A stretch of DNA of 64,000 nt from Brugia malayi. Its lineage: Eukaryota > Nematoda > Chromadorea > Rhabditida > Onchocercidae. The stretch lies in the NCBI RefSeq assembly GCF_000002995.4, contig NW_025062475.1:868001-932000 (forward strand). The letters are read 5' to 3'. Under the pieces are notes generated by a model. That model made no database searches and had not been told where the DNA came from. It worked only from the letters and a program-made list of their open reading frames with translations. This document shows positions 53,701 through 64,000 of the stretch, one piece after another; the stretch's first letter is position 1, and each line of letters begins with the position of its first letter. The translations under genes and the position numbers were made by a program.

Positions 53701-54074
53701 ATTTGAAAATTAAAAAAAAAAAAAAAAATTAATAACTTAATGTATTGCATAAATGTATTTCAGACAAATTATTGCAAATATTTTACATTTGATATTGTAT
53801 TTTAAAGAAATTTAATTTACAGAAAGAAGGAGGGAAAAAAGAGAGAGAGAGAGAGAGAAATAAAAATGAAAATGAATAACTTACGATCATTTAAAGTATT
53901 GAAATGTGGAAATTGAATTGGTCTAAAAAATGCGCTGCTAAAATAATGAGGCGGAAATGGTGGCGGAAAAATATAGGAAGGTGGAATGAAAAATTTGAAT
54001 CGTTCTGTAGGAATTGATGATACTGATGATGGGAATGTAAAAGGTGAAGTTATTGGTAATTGTCCGGAAGTCAT
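50796..54074 (-). CDS. scrt: Scratch/Snail-like C2H2 zinc-finger transcription factor
   Basis: Four minus-strand exons (54074-53885, 52269-51871, 51585-51499, 50914-50796) join in phase 1 throughout to 264 aa. Zinc fingers are a divergent one at C74, C77, H90, H94, then three contiguous at C176-H196, C204-H224 and C232-C253 (the last of C2HC type). Linkers HTGEKPF and HSGIKPY and the signatures [21 protein letters not shown] and [10 protein letters not shown] match Scratch more closely than Snail or Slug. Such factors bind E-box DNA and repress neural or cell-death genes. The N-terminus ([12 protein letters not shown]) is Pro/Phe-rich and lacks the SNAG repressor motif found at the start of many family members. 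A Ser/Asn-rich low-complexity spacer of about 80 residues separates the first finger from the rest. The first intron is long (1615 bp). Assignment to Scratch rather than another Snail-superfamily member is inference. Confidence 0.88.
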
Positions 54075-54141
54075 TGGTAGTTGTCCGGAATGTAAAGTAA
54101 ACCGATCCAGTATTTATTTGATTTGATTGTGTTTTTTTTAT

Positions 54142-54150
54142 CCTGAATAA
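54142..54150 (-). promoter_or_regulatory. Candidate spliced-leader acceptor, zinc-finger gene
   Basis: On the minus strand ttattcag precedes a 68-base leader to the ATG at 54074. An in-frame TAA in that leader blocks any upstream coding extension, so the ATG is the first usable start. Confidence 0.45.
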
Positions 54151-54889
54151 TCTAAAAAAAAAAAAAAAAAAAAGAGAAAATAAAGTTTATAATTTTGTAC
54201 AATTAAAAAAAAAAAAATCGCCACAATTAATAAATAAAATTATAAATTTTACAATAATTTCATTTCATTTCATTCTATAAATAAAAATCTTAGTAATAAT
54301 ATTCGAATGTAACAAATGAAAAAAAGAAAAAATATTTAATTATTTTCAAGTATTCAAATTCATATGCGTTTGGGAACAAATTCAAATATGAAATTATTAT
54401 TTTACTGATATTAGATCGTAAGTTAAACTTAAATTGAAATATTGCATAATAATTCCTAAATTATTCTCAATATTATTAACATAATTCATATTTCAAATTT
54501 ATTAATTCATATTTCATCAAATATCTATTTGCATAAATTAAATTAAATTAAAAGGAATCATTAATTTTTTTTTTCCTTCCTTTTTCATAACAAAAAAAAT
54601 TTCATATTTTTTTTTCCTAAAATTCAGATATTTCGAGAAATTTCTTACATTTATCGTTTTTGTTTTTTTTATTTAAAATTATTCAAATTTAAAATAAAAA
54701 TTATTTCTCTTTTTTTTTTTTTTCTTCATATAACAAAAAATAGCTAAAATAAATTTTATTAATTTTAATAATAATAATAAATAATAGTAATGTGATACTG
54801 TAAATGAATGGCATCTTATGTGATAATTATTTAGCAAAATTTAAAATACAAATTTTTCAATGAATTTTGGAATACCGTATTCCCGGGAG

Positions 54890-55005
54890 AGAGAGGGAGA
54901 GAAATTTCAGATGGTTAGTGTTAGTGGGTAGTGATGATGGGTGGGTAAGTGGTGATGGGTAGGTAGGTGGTGATGGGTGGGTAGGTGGCTGTGATAGTAG
55001 ACTTT
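54890..55005 (+). repeat. G-rich minisatellite upstream of the zinc-finger gene
   Basis: Imperfect tandem copies of a GTGATGGGTGGGTAGGTG-type unit (about 18-22 bases) occur at about 54930-55000, next to a (GA)-rich stretch at 54888-54902. The array lies some 750-850 bp upstream of the minus-strand gene's 5' end, so the C-rich strand is its sense strand. Confidence 0.7.
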
Positions 55006-55118
55006 ACCCATTTTTACATCTTTTTCCCTCTTTCTCTCTCATCTATTCCTATTCGAGAATAGCAAATTTGTCGGGTATTTTATGGAGATACACTGGGAAA
55101 GTGAGAGAGGCTGGAGAA

Positions 55119-55273
55119 AAAGTGCACATACACACACATACACATACAGAGGTAGACGGTGACAGACAGATATATACTTACACATTCACTCTTGTAATTA
55201 TCAAATTTGCACCAGATGTGTGTATGTGTATGTCTGTGTATGTGTATGTCTATGTATGTGTGTGTATGTGTGT
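55119..55273. repeat. Inverted CA/TG microsatellite pair
   Basis: An interrupted (CA)n block (about 55122-55150) is followed, after about 65 bases of unique sequence, by an interrupted (TG)n block (about 55216-55273). The interruptions correspond, with CATACACACACATACA opposite TGTATGTGTGTGTATG, so the two blocks can pair as a hairpin. Confidence 0.7.
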
Positions 55274-55800
55274 TGTTAATTCGTTTTTTCTTAACGAAAG
55301 TGTGTTTTTCTCAAAAAAAAAAGAAAGCAAAATTTAGTTGAAATTCTCGAGAATTCAGAAAAAAATAGAAATTTTATTTTTACAAAATTTTCTTTAGAAA
55401 TAGAAATATTCAATAAATATTCTATAATTGTTATTTTCAACATTTTACATTTAAAATTAATAAACTAATTAATTCGATTTTTTTTTGAATGCATAAATTT
55501 TAAATTGAAAATTATTTATTAGAATTAATGTTGGAAATCATAATTAATTATGACAAATGACAATGATTATAATAAATAGCAATGGAAAGATATTGAGAGT
55601 TATTCAGGCGCAGGTGACAGATACTAAGAGTTACCCACGGGTAGATCATTGAGAGCAAAATAAGTTTGCCCTGCTATTTGTGCTAATTTTATAAGTAATA
55701 TTAGTATAATATTTTTCCTTTGATATTATTGCTAGTGGAATAAATTTTCAAATGTTTAATTTAATATTATCTGCTAAAAAGTATCAATCGAATAGGTAAT

Positions 55801-55834
<34 letters not shown>

Positions 55835-57189
55835 AGCTTCAAAACAATCTAAGTAAACATTTTGCATTTCAACAATAAATTAATTTAGTAGCAGCAGTCA
55901 TATATTTATTTCAAAAAGACCATTTTAAAAATCAAAAAAAAAAAAAGGAAGAAAGAGAGAAATAGCTTTTGAAATTCAATGTGTAAGTTTCAAAAAATTT
56001 TTAAAATTAAAAATTAAATAAATATTAGTAAACATTTAATAATTAACAAACTAATATTCGTTGAGCAAAATTAACGAATTTGATATTTGAAGTGAGAAAA
56101 GATACAATATTTTGTAATTTACCAACAAATATAACTTGAATAGTTATTTTAGTTTGAAAAAAAAAAAATTGCTTTAATCTTTTCAAAAAATAAACTTATT
56201 TATTTTTCCTTCGTTACTAATTAATTTAATTTAGTTTTAATTCTTTTATCAATTTCATTGCAAATAATTTTTGAAAGTTAGTTATTTAAGAAAAAAAATT
56301 TTTTTTTTTTGATAAAGAAAATAGCTTTATCTTATATTTTTTTTTTTTAAAAAAAAAAATGAGCAACAAATAAAGGAAAATGTTTATAATTATTTTACTT
56401 CTACAAAAATTCATTCCATCATTTTGAAAATACTAATAATAATATCAACCAAACACATAATCACATCATTATCATCTTTTCTTCTCTTTCCCTCCCTCTC
56501 TCTCTCTCTCTCTCCTTCATTTTCACATTAATTCAACAAAAAATTTCTCTTTTTCTCAAAGCCATTATCATAAAATTTACATTTTTTTTTTTTTAAAAGC
56601 AGAAAAATTTTTCAAACAAAATAACTAATCAATGGTGTAAATCAATCAAACTAATTCTCTAATCAGTTAGCTCACATTTGCGCTTACTTTTTCCGCTTTT
56701 TATCTTATTTCGATAATTGATAATAAATTCAAATTCAATAATTATTGAATTTGAATTTATAATTATATGCTTTATCTATTTACATTTAATTACACCCTTT
56801 TTTTTTTTACATTTTTACTTACTAAAATGATAATTGCTAAAATTACAATAATTTCATTTTTGAAATTTCAATACCCATCTTCCAATCATTCATTTCCTCA
56901 ACTACTCTTGAAATTTTTTTATTTTATTCTTAAAATAAAATAAATTTTGTTAGCTATTTCCTAAAAAAAAAAAAAATTCTAATTTGTAGATATTTGTTCA
57001 AAAAATTTTGCTTCCAAATTTAAAACAAAAAACAAAAAAAGAAAAGCAACAGATGGAAGAAATGAAATTAAATCTATGATAATAATAAAAATGTGGCAAA
57101 AGAAATTTTTTTTTTTTTAAAAAAAAAAAGAATTAAAGAAAACATTCCAATATATTTCATTTTTTTGAAATATTTAACATTACTAAAAT

Positions 57190-57545
57190 TCCAATATTAC
57201 AAATTTAAGTATAAAAATGAATATATATATACATACATACACACATACATACATACATACACACACATACATACACACATACATACATACACACGCATAC
57301 ATATACACATACACACGGTATCGTAGTAAGTTATTAGGAAAAAAAAATGGATTACAAATTTAAATATAACAATGAATATATATATATGCATACACACATA
57401 CACACACACACACATACATACATAAACACACATACATACACATACATGCACATACACACACATACATACATGCATACATACATCGTAGTAAGTTATTATC
57501 GTAGTAAGTTATTAGGAAAAAAGTATCGTAGTAAGTTATTAGGAA
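57190..57545. repeat. Duplicated (ATAC/ACAC) microsatellite cassette
   Basis: A cassette of about 150 bases is present twice in tandem, from about 57198 and again from about 57353. Each copy is ACAAATTTAA, then GAATATATATAT, then a long interrupted CATA/CACA run, then a tail ATCGTAGTAAGTTATTAGG. The tail word recurs further (57484, 57498, 57525), so the array has expanded unevenly. Confidence 0.8.
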
Positions 57546-57909
57546 AAAAAATAGAAGAAAATGTTGAAATACTAAAATATTACGACAATTTTATTTATTA
57601 TATTTCAAAAAAAAAAACAAAAATAAAATCAAATTTACTAATTTTATCATTTAAAATAAATTAGCTATAATAAATTAATTGCTAAAATATCAATTTTATC
57701 AAAAATTGATAAAAGTAAAAAGAAGATAAAAATGATAATAACAAGAATGATACTATTACAAGTAAAAAGTAAATATGTAAGGAAAGGATAAATGAGTAGT
57801 AGTAGTAGTAGTAGTAGTGGGGTGGCGTCAAGTTGGTGGGTAATCGCAGATCATTTCATATAATAATAATATCATCGGATAAATGTTCTTCCTTCTTGGT
57901 TATATCGCG

Positions 57910-57943
<34 letters not shown>

Positions 57944-60900
57944 AAAGCTCTTTTTGAGGGGGTAAATGTGATCGAACTATACTACCCCAAACTCATCGTT
58001 TTTACTTCTTTCTCTTCCTTCTTCCTCTCCTTTTTTTTTTTTTTATTATCTTTTTATCATTTCCTTTTCTTAATTTCTCTCTTATAATTACAAATATTTG
58101 TTCATTTGATATTCATGTGTTTAATTTGTTTACTTGTTTATTTGGTTAAATTGTATAAAAATTAGTAAAAGATTGAAGATTTTTTTTTTTTTTTTTAAAT
58201 GTAATTTTACAATTCATTTTATTCAATATGCTATAATGATTTAATTATTTAATTAAATTCAACATGTTTATTTGTTTACTTGTTTATTTGTGTGTTTATT
58301 TGGTTAAATTGAATGAATTAATGTAATACATTTTAGAATTTATTTTATTCAATGTGCTGTAATAATTTAACTATTTAATTAAATTAGTAAATATAGGAAA
58401 GAAGGAAGAAAAAAAAGAGAAAAAAAAAACAAGAGAATTAAAAAAAAAATAACACATAACAATAATGGTATTTATTTATTCAATTTTGTAATAAAAATGA
58501 CCACTGTCCACTTTATATTATAAAATTAAGTATTTTTTTTTCTTGCATAATCAAAAAAAAGCCACCATATATATTTTTAATAAAATTGAAAATGTCAGAT
58601 TTTTTTGTAGATCAAAAAAAAAAAGGAATAATTAGTTTTTTTTTTTTTCTCTCTCTCTCTCTCTTTCCCTCTCTTTCATCATTTAAATTAGCATTTTTAA
58701 AAGTTCATAAATAAATCTATAAAACATTCATCAATTTCTTTTCTCCCTCTCTCTCTCTTTCTCTGTCTCACCCTTTCTCCCATCATTTAAATTACTATTT
58801 TTAAACTTTAATAAATAAATCTAAAAAAAAAAAAAAAACGCTTTATATACTTTTTTCTGTTTTGGTTAAAATATAAATAAACTAAATTGAATTAGTAAAC
58901 AAAAAGAATTTAAAGCCGACGAAAGAAAGATGTGAAAATTGTGATATACAAAAGAAATTATAGTTTTGTTGTTAGTTTAGTGTAATTTAATTTGTTTGTT
59001 TTTTTTTTTTTTGAGTTTTGAAATTAAATTTGTGAAATTCTCATTGCTCTTTGTGAATTCCACTAGCTAAATGAATTTGTAAATAAATTATTTATTAGTT
59101 AAATGAATTTGTATTAATTAGTTAAAATTTGTAAATAAATTATTTACAAATTCATTTAACTAATTAATCATTCGTAATCAATTGAAACTAAACTATTAAA
59201 ACTGATAATTGTAAAAGTCAATGATTATGAACTTTGTTTTTTTTTTAAAAAAAAAAAAAATCTTTTCTTTTTTCTATTATCATTTCTTATTATCATCTAA
59301 TCATTCATAAAATAAAATGCTAAATGTTTGTTTGTTTCATTAAAAAAAAAAATAAATAATAAATTTATTTCCAAAAAATGGTACCAATTTTTTTGACATT
59401 TTCAATAAAAATTTATCATTTTGCAGTTAATTTTGAAATAAATAATATTTAATAATTTAAATTATATAATACAAACTATTTAGTTTTATTTTCTCATTCG
59501 TTTTTGTTTAATTTTCTCAAAATTATTCAAAAAATTTATGCAATAAATGAAATGCGTAAATTTTGGAATAAAAAAAAAAAATTTTGAATTAATCGGAATT
59601 CCTTATGATTAAGATTTTTTTTTTTTTTTTGCAATAATTTAAATTTTCATTTTCTTTTAAAAATATATCTATGAATGTACACGTCTTATCTAGATATTTT
59701 AGTGAGTGATTTAAAAGAAAAAACAAATTTGAATGTTAGCCTAAAATTAAAATTAAAATGGTAAACTTTCATTTTTAGATTATTGCTTATTGTTTATTCA
59801 TTTAATGACATTAACAAATTCCAACTACCGTGTAAATGTTGATTGGTCATTTAAAAATTAAAATTAAAATTAAAAGAACTAAAGAATTCAAAAATATAAA
59901 AATTTAAATTTCAAAAAGAGAGAGAGAGAGAGAGGGAAAAAAAAAAAAGGAAAAACAGAGAAGAAGCTTAATGCTACCGGGCAAAAGATTTAGTGGCCGG
60001 CAAAACTAAAAGCAAATGATCATTGTGTGTGATCTGTCAACGATTGTAATTGTCAAGTTGATAAAGTAGTCTTTATTAGGTGAGAAGGATAAATGAAGAG
60101 GTTAAAAAAAAAAAATATGAGAAAAAGAAAGGGACAGAGAAAGAGAAAGGGAGGGACAGAGAGAGAGAGAGAGAGCAAAGAAAGGAGAGTTAGAAAGATA
60201 AGTGAAAAAAAGAAAAAAGATGAAATAAAATAATAGAGTGATGAGTTTTTGAACTAATATATATTTGATTTGAAATAGGTCAGAAAAAAAAAAAAAAAAA
60301 AGAAATGCCGCATATTATAATCAAATTATGGTATCAATAAAAATGTCACAGAAAAGTTGACATGTCACACTGATAAAGAAAAAAAAAAATTTTTTTTTCC
60401 TACCGATTATTATTGATTTTAAATTTTCATTTTTTGAGTAAATTTAGCTAATTTAATTAATTAATTAAAGTAATATCAGGTGTAGAAAAGAAGAAGAGAA
60501 AGCAAAGATTTATGAAAGCTTTTGAAAAATTCAAAATTTTTGTTAAAATTAAATACGAAAATATTACTGTATTAAAATTAATTAACCTTAGAAATATCAT
60601 TGAAACTGATTGTATTTGAGGCTGTGAAATTTTTAACTTATTTTAAATTTTATCATACAATGATAAATTTAAAATTCCTTTTAAATATGAACGAATAAAT
60701 TAAATTTTAACAAAAATATTTTTGATGTTTTATTTTTTAATCGATTAAATTATTGCAATTTATTCTTTCTCTTTCTCTCTCTCTCCTTTTAAAAAAAAAA
60801 AAAATATTAGAAATGACGATTAAATGAAATTTTGCTTAAGATAATTTAAATTTTAATTCTTTTTTTCTCAAATAAACTTTATGCCTACTTTTAAAAACAA

Positions 60901-63900
60901 TTTAATTTTTACAATCTTTATATAATACAATTACATTTAGTAATACTAAATGTATATTGAAAATATTTCATTATCAGATATTATAATTTTGCTAATATTT
61001 GTATTCGTTAATATTTACTAATTCATATTGATAAAATTCTTTTAAGCTAATTCATATTGATAAAAATTTTTTTTTCTTCACCTAAAACACGTAACACGTA
61101 TGAGATAATCGGGTACGTATATTTGATTACCTTATAGATGATATCATATTTGAACTCATAATGCTTTATTAATTAGCATTAATTATTTCAGAATTAAGTT
61201 ATCACTTTTCTCGACCGATTATTTTAATTTACAAATCAAAGTGACTAAGAAATAAAATTAAAAAAAAAAAGAAATTAAAGCATAATTATTGATCATTTTG
61301 AAGTTTATTACAAATTAATAAACCAAAGCTAACCAAATTGTTTTCTTTTTTTTTTTTTTTCTTTAGTTGACCTTAAATTACAGTATGCCAAACATTTGTA
61401 AATGTCATCGTTAATTCATAGGAAAACGATATGGTTGAAAAGATAGGTGTAATGAGCGGTAACATCAAAGACAGTGTGACATAATATTCGCGTGTGTACA
61501 TTAAGCATATTGTTTGTAGGTAATCTCATACTTTATCACCAGGTACTATTTGAGTCTCATCAATAAGTTTGTCATCATTCTTCTCTCAATTTATTCTTAT
61601 TGAATAACAAAAATGAAAGAAAAAAATTTAGTTAAAAATTTAAAATAATTTAAAATTTTAAAAAAAAAAAGGAAAGAAAAGAGAAGGTATAATAAAAAAT
61701 TTCTTAATTTCTCAATTTCAAAAGCATTGCAAGATAAAAAAGAATATATTTATAGTAGTAGTTGCAAATAAAATAAATTTATTTCATACAATAGTTGTAA
61801 TTTTAGTTTTAGTTATAAATTTAATTTTAATAGTTATATAACTTTTAATTTTAGTTATAATTTTAATTTTAATAATTATATAATTTTATTTTTACTTATA
61901 ACGCTAAAAATTTAATTTATATTAGTGTATAATTAGCTTATACTAAATATATAATAAAATACATTATTTATGATAATTTCATGCAAAATTTCAAATAACA
62001 TAATAAAAAATAAAAAAATTTTTTTTTTTTTTACTCATACTGATTAAAATTTAAATAAAATTAATTACGTGTAAAATTTAGAACGTTGCGCAAAAATGAA
62101 TAACGTATACGTGTCATATTTGTAATGTATAACTTTATTAATTTGTAAATAATTGAAATTGCTAATATTAATTATAATTTATTTTATTGAAAAAAAAAAA
62201 AAAAACAAAGAACGGAAAAGTTCACGTAATAATTCAATCGTATTTGACGCAAAATTTACAGCCATAAAATTATTTTATTAAATATTATAAAAATTTTATT
62301 TATCGTTAGTATATAGTAACTTTTTCCTCTCCTTATTATTATTTTTTTTTTTTTTTTTAATTAATCAAAAATTTATTTAAGAGGCAAAAAAAGAAATTAT
62401 GAAGTTGACAGACGACAATTAAGGTAATTTACCTTTGCAAACATTTTTTTTTTTTCATTGATTTTCACTTTTATTTTTACTTAATTACTTTTTTCTTTTT
62501 TACTTCTGTATTGTTTCTGCAATTTATTTTACAATTATTTTCAAATGTTATACTTTTAAATTCTATTAATAATTTATTATTAAAATTAATCAAACTGTTT
62601 AGTTCATTTTTTTTTTCGATTTTATATATTTATTAATTATTACTGTTTGTTATTTTTGCTAGATATATCATATTAAATAAATATTTTTATACATTTTTAA
62701 AGAAATGCACAACTTTTTTTCCAAAAAAAAAAAAAAAAAAAATTTTCTTTTCTAAAATATAAATTTTTTTGAAAAAACATGTCAATAATTAATTAGAAAA
62801 AATTAAGCAAAAAAAAAAAAAAAATTAAAAACTGTAACAAATAATATAAAAATAATTAAAATTAAAAAAAAAAAAAAAAAAAAATAATAATTAAAATATA
62901 CCTTATAAAATCTATGTAAGTATAATGATTGAATAAAAGCTACTCAAACATATATAAGTTCATAAATTTGAATTTGGTAACCAATATAAACAATTCATTT
63001 GACATTTTACAACCAAATATAAAATCATTAATGATAAGCTTCTGGCCAATAAACTTTTAAGCTTAAACCAATTGCGCCATCATTTTTGCTCACATCTATC
63101 TATCTATCACTTTTTTTCTTCTTTATTTTCGCTGCTATTTGTTATTTATTATTGTTACTGTTGTTGTTGTTGTTGTTGTTGTTGTTATTGTTGTTGTTAC
63201 ATTATTTTAACTAACATTTATCATCTTTCTTTTTTTTTCTTTTCCATACCTGTTGCTAAATTTATTACTTTATCACTCCCTAATACTTATACAGTTTACA
63301 ACTATTACTCTTACAACTACTACTACTACTACTACTACTGTTACCACTTATTTATTGTGTATCTGTTCATCATAGATCCTTCTTTCTAGGTATATCCATA
63401 AATTTTTTTTTTTTTTTTTTTATTGCTTTTCAATGATATCACATTTGTTATTTCATTAAAAGAACAAATAAAAAAAATAGAAGAAAAGATAAAATTTTCT
63501 TATTTTTTTAATAAATTTTTCGTTTTCTTTTCTTTACAATAATATTTAATATTAAAATTAAAAAAAAAAAAAGAGAAATATTTGTAAAAAAAAGGCTTCA
63601 ATTTTTCATTTTTTTTTTTTCAATTCTCTTTTTTTCATTCACTTTTAATTATCAAAATGATAATATTGATTTAGAATAAAAATTTAAACATCGAAATTTT
63701 TGTTTATTTTCTATTTGAAATGAAAAGATAAGTGTATCATTCATACATCTTCTAATTATTTTAATTTATAGTTGCTTAAATGTTGAATATATAATTTAAT
63801 ATTATCATAAATTTTTTTTTTCTGCATTCTTCATTAATTCAAATTTCAAAAAATATTATCAATTAATAGCAAATAAAATGATACCTTGAAAACAGTATAA

Positions 63901-64000
63901 ACATTAAGTGATAAAAAAAAATAAACATATCACATATGTTTACTCCTTTTTTTTTTGTTTATAAACATATATTATCACAAAAATTTTGATCAAAAGCAAA

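Larger units (their letters stand above)
54151..64000. other. Gene-free repeat-rich flank
   Basis: I see no supportable gene in these 9.8 kb. It is low-complexity DNA with many microsatellites: (CAA)n at about 55806-55836, (TC)n at about 56495-56514 and 58650-58665, (TAG)n at about 57794-57818, (GA)n at about 59918-59934 and 60160-60174, (TTG)n at about 63159-63200 and (CTA)n at about 63316-63340. More complex, unique-looking blocks occur at about 59960-60070, 61080-61210, 61370-61570 and 62060-62130 and may be regulatory. Confidence 0.55.

Noticed and set aside
57093..57475. Cys/Val/Tyr- and His/Thr-rich open frames on both strands
   Set aside because: They are translations of the CATA/CACA microsatellite.
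63072..63389. 105-codon Cys/Tyr-rich frame
   Set aside because: It is a product of (TTG/TGT)n and (CTA)n microsatellites with no protein-like segment.

Overview
The window is AT-rich eukaryotic DNA with dense poly(A)/poly(T) runs and many microsatellites. It reads as a parasitic nematode, most likely a filarial or other spirurid (clade III) worm. The support is short exons separated by T-rich introns ending in tttcag or ttttag, candidate spliced-leader acceptors 0-68 nt upstream of the start codons, and gene families whose exon sequences look nematode-like. The species cannot be fixed from the sequence alone. No rRNA, tRNA, CRISPR array or intact transposon was seen.

Five protein-coding genes were reconstructed exon by exon. 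In every case the splice phases close into one uninterrupted frame. (1) 10569-11746 (+): a small secreted ML-domain (MD-2/NPC2-like) lipid-recognition protein, 3 exons, 182 aa. (2) 13678-25893 (+): the regulatory alpha subunit of phosphorylase kinase, 28 exons, 1253 aa. (3) 28148-35510 (+): a CHL1/DDX11 iron-sulphur DEAH helicase, 16 exons, 823 aa. (4) 41706-48647 (+): a secreted BPI/LBP/CETP-superfamily lipid-binding protein, 14 exons, 761 aa, with a basic linker. (5) 50796-54074 (-): a Scratch/Snail-like C2H2 zinc-finger factor, 4 exons, 264 aa. Genes 1-4 run in the same direction; gene 5 converges on gene 4.

The genes share no obvious pathway: two are lipid-binding secretory proteins, one controls glycogen breakdown, one acts in chromosome cohesion and replication, and one is a transcription factor. 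The gaps of about 2-6 kb between neighbours argue against a tight operon.

The flanks (1-10.5 kb and 54.1-64 kb) and the 35.6-41.6 kb gap hold no gene I can support. They carry low-complexity sequence, microsatellites, a 44-bp minisatellite at 13.0 kb, an approximately 48-bp AT-rich tandem array at 38.8-39.75 kb, a G-quadruplex-type tract at 37.66 kb and a perfect DR1 nuclear-receptor site at 3.58 kb.

The most interesting signals are inside introns. They are a decayed second copy of a helicase exon in the intron before the real one, a symmetric open cassette-exon candidate in helicase intron 1, and a pre-miRNA-like hairpin plus a near-perfect foldback in phosphorylase kinase introns. I did not find a clear new multi-gene system.
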